Part shown: positions 20,430 to 33,679 of the stretch, in pieces
How positions within the stretch are numbered: the stretch's first letter is position 1
Layout: each line of letters begins with the position of its first letter
Assembly (NCBI GenBank): GCA_012932295.1
Contig: JAAONU010000060.1
Location: forward strand, 1-64,000
DNA: 64,000 nucleotides
Direction of reading: 5' to 3'
DNA from: Cyclina sinensis
Taxonomy: Eukaryota; Mollusca; Bivalvia; Venerida; Veneridae
Position numbers and translations under genes: made by a program
Notes under the pieces: model-generated
Seen by the model: only the letters and a program-made list of their open reading frames with translations
What the model was told of the DNA's origin: nothing
Database searches by the model: none

Positions 20430-20857
20430 AGCGACTGACTCACAGATGGGCCAACGATGAAAAAAAAAAGAAAATCCTGAAATTCTTGCTGTAATTGTGA
20501 AGTACATATCTAAACTAAGTTACTGACTCATTTTTGTTACAGAAAAACATCAAAATATAAAGTTTTACACACTTTTATCGGTAAAAAATTTACCCCGTTA
20601 GTCACGGGGTAGATACTTTAGTTATAACATTAATTTTGACAGAACGTTATAGCAAGACGCTTTGGCTCAGTGGTGTAGATCGATGTTCACTATTTTATAG
20701 ACCGAAAGGTCATGGGTTCGAATCCTGGTTAAGTCAAAACTTTTTTCTTCATTTTTCATGGTGTATAGAAGCTTAATATTATGTTTTTCCCATAGTACAT
20801 TCACTTCTCTTAAATTTTAAAGAAAAAAAATCAGCTAAATTCTGTGAGTCAGTCGCT
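20430..20857 (+). mobile_element. TTAA-flanked MITE (428 bp) carrying a tRNA-like sequence
   Basis: The ends are AGCGACTGACTCACAGA (from 20431) and its exact inverted copy (to 20856). Both sides abut TTAA (20426-20429 and 20858-20861), the target site used by piggyBac and Kolobok elements. There is no transposase. The interior includes a tRNA-like block on the plus strand at 20656-20736. Confidence 0.7.
20656..20736 (+). repeat. tRNA-like block inside the TTAA MITE
   Basis: It has an A-box-like TTGGCTCAGTGGTGTAGA and a perfect B-box GGTTCGAATCC. Only the outer three acceptor pairs (GAC/GTC) hold, and the anticodon arm is weak. It is thus a tRNA-derived element with possible Pol III promoter boxes and not a working tRNA. 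Confidence 0.55.
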
Positions 20858-20861
20858 TTAA

Positions 20862-21777
20862 CATCATAGGAAGGTATGGTGGATCAGGTTGGGATCGATC
20901 AGCGGATTCCTATGCGGGAGGTTAGACGCTTTTAGTAGTCACTGGACTCCAAGCACGATTTTCCAAACCCTATCTGAAAACTCCAGAGAGCAGCCTTTCG
21001 GAATAGTAAATATGAACTCTAAGAAATACTTTACTATATATTTTATCATGTTAAAAAGCATTTCCTATTTTTTTCACAGTTTAGACATCGAAAACATTAG
21101 CAATGCATATGCTTGATAAAAACTGACAATTGTTTCAGCTGTTGCTAGATTTTGTGGCCAGCAACATAAAAAGAAAAACTTGCTTAATTATGCATGCCTC
21201 TTTTTAAATTTATTTATTTGGTGAATGCATCTGAATTTGTCTTCACTTATCGTAATTTGCATTTTCATTCCGTTGTTTGCATAACAAGATTTATACTAAA
21301 TCTCCTTTACAAGGAGTGATTTTATTAATGGTCATAAAAATTAAATTTGAGCGTTCTTTTACAATTGTTTTGCTCTTATGAAAAGAGAAGGCAGTGTCCT
21401 AGAAGAGCTTCGTTGTACCCAAAACTTCTTTGAATGTCAAACTGTAATTCTTGTGAGATGCTTCTTGAATGCAAATTGCTTTTGGCTGGAGAAATTTAAC
21501 ATGTAAACACACTTTGTAGACTCCGAATAATCTGTTTCGAGGAATATTTTGTTTCGTAAACGATGATAGACATAATTTTAGAATGCATATTGAGATAAAT
21601 AGCAAATTACTCGTTTTTTAACAATCTTAGAAAATCTTTTGTATAATTATTCAAAGCCCTTGAAAAGATATAGGTAGTTTTTATTAGATCAAAAAGAGGA
21701 AAGGAATCGGTTAAGTTTTTTCTTACAAAAATTGTTCATATTAATTTTGAAAACAAGGATCTTACAGTAAACCAAGA
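20862..21777. other. Unannotated AT-rich DNA
   Basis: No gene or element was recognised. The short open frames at 20889-21116 (+) and 21399-21605 (-) show no family motifs. Confidence 0.4.
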
Positions 21778-21900
21778 GAGGAAATAAAGTAAGACAAAAA
21801 GGCTAAAAACAAGAAAACTACAACAAAACAAAAAACAAAACAAAATAACACAAAATACCCCAAACAACAACAAACAAACAAAACAAAAACAAAGAGCATC
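21778..21900. repeat. A/C-rich low-complexity tract
   Basis: The tract is mainly CAAAA and CAAA units, densest from 21808 to 21896. Confidence 0.8.
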
Positions 21901-23150
21901 TTTTAACGATTTTAACGAAAAATTGGCTTAGTTTGTTGTCACATGTATTTTACTGATAATAAAATGGTAGCATAATGATCGAACAATGTTATATTCACTC
22001 TAAAACAGTGTTGACTTGTGTTTTTCGTTTTCGTATTCAAGTCATTTTAGGATGAAAAAACCTTTCTCTTAATTGTTTGCAAAATGTAATTGACAAACTT
22101 ACTGCACTGCATTTCGAACATGTCCATTAATTTTAAAAGCAAAGTGAGGAATGACTTTTATACAAACAAAGGTCATTTCCGCCAGTAAAACATATTTCAT
22201 TGGTAAAATAAGAACTCCTTGTAAATGTGATCTTAGGACTTTAAACCTTGACGTACTCGTAACCCAGTAGGGCTATTATCATCAGATATTATTCACTTCG
22301 AAGTGTCAGTGAAACATCCGGTTAAGTAGGAGGGGCATTGCCATTCGGGACACTCTGAATAAAATGGATGGCTTGAGCGCAGCAGTTATACGCTGGCACA
22401 CAACTACGGGAAAAAATGATGAAAATCTATTTCAGTATATCGATACATCGATACAGAATTGTCAGACAGAAAACTGAAGCTTCTTATAGTGCAAAAACTT
22501 ATTTGAACGATTGTTATGGGTCAAAACTGTAAAGGTTTTTCATTACGTAGCTTTGGTGCTTTTGATAATTTCTAAGTTTATTTCAGGTCACTCCAAATTG
22601 ATATTAGGTGCTTTGGTTTTTAAAAAGAGAGAGATGGTTCGAGTGAGTGATTTTTTTAATATATGTTCACGTATCAAAATTGCATATCCGGACATTTCAT
22701 ATCATTTTTCTTATAATTTTTAATGTTTCATTGACGACGCGTTTGCCCGATTCTAATATTTTTGGTCGAGAACCTAAATTTTTCTTACCAATATACTAAA
22801 ATCTGAACAATTCTAGTTGCCAGTTTAAGATTAGATATAATGCGATCACAAACGCTTATATTTTTATTGTTTGCGCAGGAAAGCTACTCATACATACTTG
22901 AATTTCACCTACGATGATTAGGGGTCATAAATCATTCGAAAAAGGAGACCACATAAATGCCTACGCGTTGCCAGATTAATTCTTACCGGAACGTTTTATT
23001 GATTTTTTTTAAAATAAAAAATAATGAGAAAGTCATCTAAATTAATAGACTGTGAATGGCCTAGATATGGTTTTGATTTTCAAGTTAAAAGCTTAATTGA
23101 CGACGATTTGACGAGTAAAGAGAATGTTAGTAACCGATAGATATTCCCCC
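21901..23150. other. Unannotated AT-rich DNA
   Basis: No gene was recognised. The segment at about 22312-22355 (CCGGTTAAGTAGGAGGGGCA) resembles 29430-29465 (CCGGTTAAGTAGGCGGAACA), so a small shared repeat is likely. Confidence 0.4.
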
Positions 23151-23159
23151 TTAGATACG

Positions 23160-23540
23160 GTAATTTACTTAGGAAATAGATTTTAAGTTTGAGTGATATA
23201 CCGTCTGATATATCACGGTGTCGAGTTCAGATGCGTAGTAATTTAATCACGAAGGCCGTAGGCCTGAGTGATTAAATAATTACGCATATGAACGAGAAAC
23301 CGTGATATATACGACGGTAGATCACGAAAATGTTAAAATCTATTTCCATTCTAACACGTACGTATATTTATAAAGGACGTAAGTATGTGCACTATTTAAC
23401 AGTGGCGTTCTCAGTGACGTCAGCGGGCGCGCGCTTGTATTCAGCGTGCTATACTGCCTGATATATAACGCTCAATTCCTTCTTTGTTTATTGTCGGCAA
23501 ATTGCGGATAGTGTTAGAATTATAAATAAATGACTTCTCG
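23160..23540. repeat. Best preserved palindromic repeat copy
   Basis: The left arm (23170-23265) and right arm (23275-23350) can fold on each other: GATATATCACGG pairs with CCGTGATATAT, and GTAATTTAATCAC faces GTGATTAAATAATTAC around the centre GCCGTAGGCCT. It is followed by the GTGACGTCAGCGGGCGCG and CTTGTATTCAGCGTG segment shared with 17.8 kb. The open frame at 23441-23647 (-) is a by-product. Confidence 0.65.
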
Positions 23541-26500
23541 GTTAAACTTAACGTTCTGTGACTCACGTTATGTACTAAAACCCACTTTGTGATCTGATAT
23601 TTACTGCAAACATATGAACGTATTAACCTCGTTAAAAATGATAACATGATATTTACTGCATCGAATTTTTTAAAATTAATTTCATTGCAGATCCAGTTTT
23701 CTTAAACAACAGTGAAGAGATTTGTCGATATCGGTTATTTTTCATTTTCTGTACCTCTGCTTTCAAATAACATTTAAGTTAGAGTTAATTTATATTGTTT
23801 TCGATGCTTGTGCAACAAAAAAATCACAATTTAAGTTTTGCCTGCCGAATTGATAGTATGCAAAAATATTGCAATGATTGATGTAAATTTTATCAATCCA
23901 TTAATATAATTATGTAATATTTCATCCATGACTCTGAAATTTTACGAATATATGTATGACTCCTCTGTTGTATTCTCTCGTGAAAGCATACAAGATTTTA
24001 CGATCTATCAAAGAAATTGGTCTCAGTTCCAGATTTATTGAAATTGTTTGTAAAATGTAACACTTTTCAATTTAAACACTGAAAGGGAATGTAGTGTAAA
24101 TAATGCTTATTTTAAGCAATCTGACAAGAAATGTGAAAATATACCAGTTTTGCTTAGACGGATCAATGTCTCATCCACAATCCACTTACTTACTTTGATA
24201 TGACATATGGATTCGCATATAAGGTAAAAGTGAGATATTCGATGAAATAGTAATTTATTTAATAAAATTATTTAGTTAAAAAAAAAAAACAATAAAATGT
24301 TAGAACACAGAAGTATCAAAAGGATTGACCTCGCAAATGATTTATGAAAAACACATTGTGAAAATAATTGCGTCGAATTTATAATCTGTAACCATCTTTT
24401 TATATCCTTTGCTTGTCCGGAGCGTTACTCTAAAAGTGTTAAAGGGAATTCATTGATATTGCATGGAATGATAGAGGATCTCAAGGGGGGACTAAGAATC
24501 ATAACTCTACCTTGCCTCGTTCTTGAATTACGAGCCTTTATTGTATTAATATAAAATGTCATAAACACAACTAAAAAACCACACGAAAGGATAAGCTAAT
24601 ATTTCACAATGATAGTGAACATTGAGCAAATGTGTAATGTTCAAGAACCATAAAGGGCATTACTCTATCCCGTCTCCGAAACACAACTCTAAGTTGATGT
24701 TTAACCCAATGACAGAATACAGTGGGTGGATGTGCAATATGCAGGTACATGTACGATTAATCTGGCTTGTCTCCATCTAGAAGAAATTATGGCCACATTT
24801 TAATTGGCAACATTGCTCCGGCGTGGGGTGGCTATGTCTAACATGGCTCATGTTCGTACTTATTTTCGTAGGAAACACAAGGGAATTTCATACATACATT
24901 TCTGCCATAAACATTGTTTTTTTATAAATACGAGTACGCATATCCATCGTAGATATATATCTCTTACTTTCACAATACTTTTTCAAAAACCCTTCAAAAG
25001 TTATAAGTTTCTCAGTCTAGTTTAATACCCCATTGCAATACCTTAGATTTATCTCTCATCCACGCTTATCTTATGAAAGATATTCTATGCCACTAACTAA
25101 AATACAAAATAGAAATGAATTGATTGAGACTGCCGACGAAGTAGATGGAATAGAAATATAAAAGAATATTGGTCCTTTAAGACAATGTCTTATAGAATGC
25201 TGTTTTTTTTCTCAATGAGAGATAGTTTAATTGAAGGCGTCAGTCGAACGTTTCATAGAAATTGACGTAGAAATGCTAGTTCAATGCAATGATTACATTC
25301 TTGAAAATGTTTGCTATGTAGGTCATGCGTTTTCAACAGCTAGTTTCCAACTTTACAATTGTAAATTTAAAGCTACACATTTTGCATCTTGTCAAGTTTT
25401 GAAGTTGAAACCAAATATGTTGTTCATGTTTCCTGTTGTGTTATATTATAAGTAACTGAAATCACATGAACAGTTACAGAATTATAATGAAACGTTTATA
25501 ATGTTTGGTTTCCATGCAGCCACAGATTACACGATTACATGTATAATCAATTCTTTAAAGTATAAACAGAAAGTTACATTCTCCTGAAATTTAACAGAGA
25601 CCTGAATTTCACGTACATGTATGCGAGTGCGTAGGAATATTCAGTTCCTTAATAAACGAAGTTTTTTTGTATATCATGCTAGTAATTGCATCACATCTGA
25701 CAGATCAATAAAAGCTAATGGCTGTGCAAATAGACCGTGATAGTAATCGCTCCCCTGTCAGCATGATCTAGTCTGAAAAATTATCGTGATTAATGAAATG
25801 ATGAAATGTATAGTCGCTACTCTGTACCACCGATTCAAAAACATAGTGTCTGTCAAGGTTTATTGTTACATCAAAAATTAAATCTATCTTATTAAAAAAG
25901 TAAGTAAGAAAAACAACAACAACAACAAACAATAACAATATAATGTTTTCTTAACTAACCACCATGTGGAATAAGAACTGTACTTTTCAAGAATCATCGT
26001 AGAAGTTATTATGATTCGTATCTACTACACTCTTTCCAAGTATGCAATATTTACGTTTCTAAGACTTAAGCATCACACAATAAACTCAAATTAACCCCAG
26101 AGGCATATCATTTAAAAAAAACAAAACAATAATTTCATAGACATACTACAGTTGTGCTTTACTTACAGACTACAAAATCACTAGCAAAGTAGAAAAAAAT
26201 TCAACCTTTAATGAAGACGATTTGACACTTGTATATAGAAATATTTTTGAAACACTGGATAAAGCTTCTTTTTCAACAGACTGTCGGAAAACAAGGGCCA
26301 TTATTATTGCTACCAAATTATCCAAAATATCCAAATTCTTTTTGATTCAGTTTAGAAAACATTCTGAATAGATTTGAGTTAAGCTTAAAAAACAAGACTA
26401 TCTGGTCAGATTGCAAGTTTACAGAACTGACAATCCGAGGTTGATTGGTATGTGGACGCCAAGGCCGTGATTTTTTTCTGAATTATCCTGTATCGTAATT

Positions 26501-26589
26501 TTGTTCCTATATTTGACAAAATCAGCAAGTGAAACTATTGTTTGCATGTGTAATGACTGCCGTGTCTTTGTATGATAAGTGCATGACTA
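23541..26589. other. Long AT-rich stretch without a recognised gene
   Basis: No coding gene was seen. 24420-24760 contains dispersed-repeat-like phrases (AAGAATCATAACTCTACCTTG, later GGGCATTACTCTATCCCGTC). A small ACA-rich tract lies at 25912-25940. The short frames at 24804-25025 and 25231-25455 have no recognised motif. Confidence 0.4.
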
Positions 26590-27710
26590 TGGCAGATTGA
26601 ACTAGAACTGCCACTGTCATGGCGTGAATACCCCCGCATTGCGCTTTGTCAGAATCAACAGGGGTCATTTAGAGGTCATGGACAACCTCCCTGCCAAATC
26701 TGAGGGTAGTAAGCCAGTACATTGCTTAGTTATGTATTCTACATGTTTTAAGTGGCAAAGATCAAAGTTACCATTACCTTTGACCTACTACCTCAAAACT
26801 GAAACTGCCATTGCATGACTTGAACCCCCCTGTGGGCCAAAGGATTGTTTAGTTATTGGGCGGACAAAGAAAATCTGACGGACAGACGGACAGATGGACG
26901 GACGGAATAGTTGATTCTAGTTTACCCCCTTACAACTTCGTTGTGCGAGGGTATAACAAACTTTCTTTTTTTAATGTTTTTAATGGATTTAAGTCATTTT
27001 TACTCATTTATGCCGCATAACTGGGAGGTCAAGCTTTTGTGTGAAAGCTACTGTAACCATGACCTTTGACCCAGTGACCTCAAAATCAGTAGAGGGCATG
27101 TACTAGTCATGGCCAACCTCCATACCAAATATGAAGACTGAGGGTCAAAGGATTCTTTAATTATTGGGCGGAAGTTATTGGGCGGACAAGGAAAATCTGA
27201 CAGACGGACGGACAGATGGACAGTGCGGGGGTATAACAAATTTTCTGTTTATAACATGGTTTTTAATGGATTTAAGTCATTTTTACTCATTTATGCCGCG
27301 TAACTGGGAAGTCAAGCTTTTGGGTGAAAGCTACTATAACCATGACCTTTGACCCAGTGACCTCAAAATCAGTAGAGCGCATGTACTAGTCATGGTCAAC
27401 CTCCATACCAAATATGAAGACTGAGGGTCAAAGGATTCTTCAATTATTGGGCCGACAAGCTTTTTTTTTAGTCAAAGCGCCTGTGACCTTGACCTTTGAC
27501 CCAGTGACCTCAAAATAAATAGGGGTTATTTACTGCTCATGATCAATCTCCAGACCAAATATGAAGACTCTGGGTCAAAGGATTCTTAAGTTATTGGGCG
27601 GACAAGGAAAAACCGACCGACTGCCGGACGGACGGCCGGACTGACGGACAGACAAGCTGATTCCAGTATACCCCCACAACTTCGTTGTGCGGGGGTATAA
27701 AAATACCAAA
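26590..27710. repeat. Four tandem units of a dispersed repeat (about 210-340 bp each)
   Basis: Units share TGACCTTTGACCCAGTGACC, CTCAAAATCAGTAGAG, CCAAATATGAAGACTGAGGG, TCAAAGGATTCTT and ATTATTGGGCGGACAAGGAA, then GACGGACAGATGGAC and GCGGGGGTATAAC. Approximate unit starts are 26600, 26950, 27240 and 27460. A stray 35-bp piece (GCTTTTGTGTGAAAGCTACT) recurs at 27951-27983. Short frames at 26624, 27048 and 27164 belong to the repeat. Confidence 0.7.
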
Positions 27711-28946
27711 TCTTATGTAAATGGGGTATCATCATAACTTTTACGAATTAATTTGTTTGGTTATTATCATATAATTTCTACAGTAAGTTTAATATTCAAG
27801 TTATTTCATTACAAGATATACATCGCAGTACTTGGAATGAATGTTGCTTCAATTAACTGGAAATTCAATTTATTGTTAAGTGTTTGTTTTTTGTGAATCT
27901 TGTTATACATAGAATAGCCTAATGCAAATAATTAATGCTGGGCTATGGAAGCTTTTGTGTGAAAGCTACTGTAACCATGACCTTACTTTTTTGAAGTGAG
28001 CCTTTTTCGTGAGAAAATCATATTAAAATTAAATTGAACAAAATTATTTTAATAACAAGAATTCAGTTTCGAACAAACTGTTTGTGAATTTTTCTTCTTG
28101 CGATGATCTAGAATGAAAGATTTACGTATTTTAGACTCTTCGAAAAACAACAACAGTATTTTTTTTAAAATAGACAGCTTTGAAAGTTAAAATGTCTTTC
28201 ATGTTAGATGATGCGTTTGAATTATCTATTTTCTTTTGCATGAATTATTAGGATTTAGAATACCGCTAGACATAAGCTCCCAATGGTTTAAACATATATG
28301 GAAATTAAGTTTGAAAATATCCTCCCTGTGTCTTTTTAAGACTCTCATTTGCACAATTTAGATGGTAAAATTGGTAAAAATTGACAACAAAAGGAAGCAA
28401 CAACAAAAGAAATACGTTTAAATTCCTGATCTTTGAAAAAGTTTATCTTCAACTGTCATTGGGTTTTCTCTACTATCTCAATATAATCATGTGTTGATAA
28501 ACAGCCCATTTCGAAAAACTGTAAACTTAAAAGGTTTTACAAATTAAAGACTAATTAATTCTGGATCATTCTACTTCAAAATTTGTTGCAGAAATTAAAA
28601 TAGAAGTCTTTAATATTTTATTTTATGTCTGTATTAATAAACAAATGATTGGAATTTACGGCTGCCACCCGGCACAAATAGCGCTGTTGTGAATTTTAAA
28701 TAATCAAGTTTTTAGTTAGTGGAATTTTAATAACAATACAAAATTATATTTAAAGTTCTGCTGAAAATTGTATCATAAATGGTCATACATCTAAAAATTA
28801 AGGCTATATATCTAATATCTAAAAAAGCAAGTCGTTACTTCGTGTAGTTTTATCTAGGAAAGTTATTTTCATACTTAACTATCTCTAATTCTAAGACAAT
28901 TTCAAGGTTAAACGCGTTATAAAGGTCATTGACGTGTATTTACTTG
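27711..28946. other. Unannotated AT-rich DNA
   Basis: Apart from the small repeat fragment at 27951-27983, no gene or element was recognised. Confidence 0.4.
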
Positions 28947-29344
28947 CATCGTCGGAAACCCACGTTCGATCCATTCCGTTTCACTCTATTTATCTACCGT
29001 GGGACAATTGGCTGGTAAAATTTCGTACTCATGAATAATTCATTACCTACTTTCATTGGTTTCCGTAAGATTTCCCTTGCGGAATCTCAGCCAATGAAAT
29101 TACTTGTTACAATTTGACTTCCGCGCCTATGTTTAAATCCTGGGAAATACGTCTATTTTAAGTAACTTGACATTATGCCTACTCTCCACACTGAAGAGTG
29201 TCTATTTGTAATGCGGCATCTCATTTGACGAAGAGTTACATCCCTTTGCTAATAAATATTCATGAAAACGAATAATCAGCAGTCAATTATCCCACGGTAC
29301 ATAATGTAGTTGTGCGGAATATGTACCGGGGGTCACCGACGATG
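28947..29344. mobile_element. 398-bp MITE (copy 2) with 9-bp target duplication
   Basis: This copy has the same length and ends as 14436-14833, with only a handful of substitutions (I count about nine). It is flanked by ATTTACTTG on both sides (28938-28946 and 29345-29353). The flanking duplications differ between the two copies, showing two separate insertions. Confidence 0.85.
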
Positions 29345-29353
29345 ATTTACTTG

Positions 29354-30815
29354 AAACCAGCGGTTGTTATCATAAGAATGTTGTAAAAACACGGACACAG
29401 TCCACACTGAATTGAATGAAGTGGTGAAACTACCGGTTAAGTAGGCGGAACACTGTCCTTGGAAACTGATTAAACTTCCAAGTAGTGATTATTTTCGTAA
29501 ATAACTAGAGAAGTCGAGTGCATTAACTAAACGTTGATACTTATCTCAATGGCAAACTAATGAAAGATGAATTTGATAAGATCAACAATTATTTGATCAA
29601 ATAGATCTCCAGTTGTCGAAATGTCAACCTTAGTTTTCAAGAATTTTTCTACCGAGCATTTATTAAATATTTCAGTTTTGTATCTTTTGAATACAGTTTT
29701 GGCCTCCTTCGTTTCTGTGAAGTTTATTATTCTGTTAATTAAAAATACAGGGGTCCCCAATAATTTCACTGATGTATAATAACAACATTGCAAATTCTCC
29801 ATGTTTAAAATGAACAGTGACTTACACAATGCTCCTTTTGAAAACTGTATTTACGATAACACAGATTAGACGCATTTTAAATAAATACGAAATGAGTACG
29901 ATTTCATCTCCAAGAAAGTGGTAAATATTCAGCTTTGGACCTAAAAACAAATTATGACACATAATTTCGCAGTTGCGCTTTGACTGACAAGGAAGAAATT
30001 ACAAGACACCTTTATGCAATGGAAATTTGTGAGAATGAATTTATATGATTAATTGTTTATGACTGACCTAATTTGCTTTCTGCTTTCATTGACAACGTAT
30101 TAAAATTAGTGAGAAACTCCAAGAATTTATCCTAGCGAAGTTGTGTTGTAGGCAATTTTAGCAGCAATTTTAATGGACACATGATTGTATTTTTATACAA
30201 ATACTTCATAAGTCTTGTTGATATATTCTTATTTGAAATTAAATGCGTAATAAATGTTGAACCGATTGTACTTACTCCTTGATAACAAAAGTAGACTAAA
30301 ATGTTCACAAGGCGTCATAGTTGTGTTGTAGCTAATAAGGTGCTCAAAAGCAGTCTTAGAAAAAAATAGAAATCATAATATTTCCGATGTTTAAATGGGA
30401 AAAAGACATTTATCAGGAAACAGAGACTTCAATATCTGCAATTCGAACTTCATGTTCTACCATAGAGAGAAAAATAGTGCAATAATCATTATAGTGATAG
30501 TATGGATTGATACAAATAAGATATTACTGTCATTGTCTGGATTAATACAGTTAGCGTTTAATAGTCAGTGTATGGATTAATGCAATTAACGCTTGTGCTA
30601 TGGAAGCATGAAAAGCATCTCGATTGCTGAGCTTTTAAAAAGAAAAGAAAGCAAGTTTACCCCACTTGAAGTCTGACAGGCTAAGAGAATTGAATGCCAA
30701 ACTTAGCTCTTTCTTAAATTGTATGTTTGACAAGTTGAAAAAGAAGTATTTTCAGTGAACACGAAGCTATTATTTTTTTTTCTATTTCGCAGTTTTCCTA
30801 GGACCGGATCACCTG
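29354..30815. other. AT-rich DNA with one unplaced minus-strand open frame
   Basis: The frame at 29557-29829 (-) has a possible acceptor (TACATCAG) just before SVKLLGTPVFLINRI and has coding-like amino-acid variety, ending in a stop at 29557. I recognise no family. It could be a terminal exon or a transposon remnant, or chance. Confidence 0.3.
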
Positions 30816-30819
30816 ATAA

Positions 30820-32400
30820 GAATCTCAAACAAGAGAGCCATGATGGCACTGTATTGCTCACCTGAATACCACCGGTCTCAACACAAGGTCATTTGAGGAA
30901 TCAAGATAAGTACACCAAATATTAAAGTTAAAATCCACATTCAGTATTGTACATATGATCCAAACTTTATAGACACAGCTAAAAAAACAGCGAGTTGGTC
31001 AGAAGGTCAAGGTAAATGTTATTTAGGTTGAAATCTACATGCAAAATTATAAATGTAGTTCAAATTTGAATGGTTAGCTGCAAAGAGAAGAAAGGTCAGT
31101 AGGTAAAGATTTAGGACAAAAATTAATACATGGACATGAATATTTCTTAAAAATATTACATGCTTAAAACTGTAAGTAGGTCAGTAGATAAGGTCAAAAG
31201 TAACTAAGGTCAAATGTTAAATTTGCTTTTAAAATGATAAAACCACTCAAATTTCCAAGCTGCAAAAACAGGAAAGTAGGTCAGTAGTTCAAAATAAAGA
31301 ACAAGGTCACTTAAAGGTCAAGGACAAAGTTCGACATGTGGACATGAAGATTTCTTTAAAACTGTGAGATTTCATAGTCACAGTTTTGAATCACTTAATA
31401 CGTCAATGTCAGTGTCAGATAAGGTCAAAAGTGAAACAAGATTTTTAAGTTTTCTATATATGTAAGCCTAGTTGAAATAAAATGAACACTGGGGTGGGGC
31501 TACTAATGACCCCAGGAGCACAGTTTGAACAATCTTGGTAGAGGACCTCTATTTGTTGGTCCAAGTCAAATATCCCAGCCCTTTGGTATTAAACGAAATT
31601 TTTTTTGAAGACTTCCATACATAAGCCTATAAGGAATCAAAGGGACCCAACGGTTGGACCGTAGCTGACCCCAGCGAAATTATTTGAACAATCTTGGTAG
31701 AGGACCTGTTATTGAACCTCCTTGCAGTATACCTAAGCCCTTCAGCTTGTGGTTAAAAACGCTATTTCTTTTAATGTTTCCCTATATAAGATTATGAAAA
31801 ATCAAGTGATCCCCTAACAGTGATTAATGACCTCAGGAGCGTATATTGAACAATATTGGTAGATGACTTGTAGTTGAACCTCCGTGACAAATATCTAGGC
31901 AAAAAGAGCTAGTTGTTAAGGACAAGAAGATTTTTGAAGTTTTCTCTGTATAAGTCTATGTGAAGTAATCATGACATGTGACCCCTGTGACCAATTTTGA
32001 TTCTGAGGCTTCTATGTGAACAGGTGTAGTGAGCACTGTTACACATCAAATACCTTACATCGAGATCTTGTGGTTTTTAAGAAGAAGATATTAAAAAAAT
32101 CTATACATGTCTATATATAAAGATACCTGACCCCTCGGGCAGGGCTAATTTCGACCAGTGGTCATTATTTGAACAGACTTGGTAGAGGTCCAGATAATAG
32201 ACAATATCTAAGCTTGAGGTTTCTGAGAAGAAGGATTTTGAAGTTTTCACTTTTAAAATATTTTTGTAACCCAGATTTGTAACGGACCGGAAACATTTGA
32301 TATATTTTCATGCATTTGGCCATATGGTTTCAGAGGAAATGTTTTTTTCTTAAACAATTGTTGACGACGTACGACAGACGACAGTCATGCATAAACACTA
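30820..32400. repeat. Degenerate dispersed repeat, about 1.6 kb
   Basis: It begins AACAAGAGAGCCATGATGGC and continues with repeated phrases such as AGGTCAGTAG, AATCTTGGTAGAGGACCT (31529 and 31690), and AAGTTTTC(T/C)..ATAAG, and ends near GTTGACGACGTACGACAGAC. These phrases are common in bivalve non-coding repeats. There is no ORF of note. Confidence 0.55.
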
Positions 32401-33675
32401 CATGCTCAGATGAGTTAGAAGTGATATATATCTCTTAAACAATTAAATGTGTGCACGTTTAATTAACGTGACTCAGCTTAGTTTATATTTAAGCCTGTGC
32501 TGAAAATTCTAATTGCACGGAATGTTCGTTTTCTCAAAAAAGAACACAAAAGCCAATATTCTAATAAAATATTCACAGGGTTGTCCTATCTGTCGTTTTA
32601 GGAAACATTTCATATAAAGCTGAGATCTGTAGAACAAATAACATTTTATGTATTTACTCAGTAAGTCCAAAAAAATTCTAAGGTAGTGTTTTTATTACGA
32701 ATGCCTTTCTTTCAGTACCCATAATTACTAAGAACCATGTAAAGTATTCACAAGAAATTAGATGTGAAGCATTCGTTCTCAATTAATGAGACGTGGAGGA
32801 TTAAAGCAAATAAATGGAAATAACGTGTTTTGAATGTTTATTTCAGTAGCCGTTAGTACATACCAGGTCGACAAAACCTTTGTTTATGAAACAGAGGTAA
32901 TAATAAAATTTGTCATGTTAAAATAGATTATTTTGCCAAATGGGCAATCTGACATACTACCTTGCGTACACATAGCGAATATCTCTTTCAGCTTTCAGTT
33001 TAAGACGTTCATTCTCTCGTAAATGTATGTGAATGAAGCGAAGCCGTTGGTGTTTCATACAGATTTGTAGAGATGAAAAGACTAATAGGGTTATATTTAG
33101 CTGAGTGAGTTATAGATCTGTGCATCAGAAGCATATAGTAACATATATTACATTTTAGTTTGTTTTATATTTGTAAGTGAAATAGGGCTTTGAAGAGACT
33201 TTAAATGTAGTAACATAAATATGCACAGTTCAGAAAAGTTTCGACTGAGTACCAAATATTTTAGCCAACCTTATCTGTGTTTCTGCGAATAAATCGACAA
33301 AAAGCCTTTATTGTCTCTTGTTATTTCTCGCAAATATACGAAGTATGTAAATTACTTTTATACAACCTTTTACTCTTAAGAAAAAAAAACATTTAAACAC
33401 GTAAAACTGGTGTAGAACTAAACACTTTTGTTTCGTGAACAGTTTTTTTTTTTCAGAATAGTTTGTCAAAAGATTGTAAATCAATTGAACATGATCAGAA
33501 CATAGATAATATTTTGTATATGCTTCTTTGTGGTACAAATGCTGAAAAACTAATAGTTGCAAAACTTTTACATGGCAAAAATGAAATAAATATTAAAAAT
33601 ACCTAATGATATTGAATAGAATTATATTTTGACGTTTGTCGAATAGAATAATTAAACATCTCCAACTTATTCAGA
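32401..33675. other. Unannotated AT-rich DNA
   Basis: No gene or element was recognised. The frame at 33308-33562 (-) has no motif. Confidence 0.4.
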
Positions 33676-33679
33676 GTAA

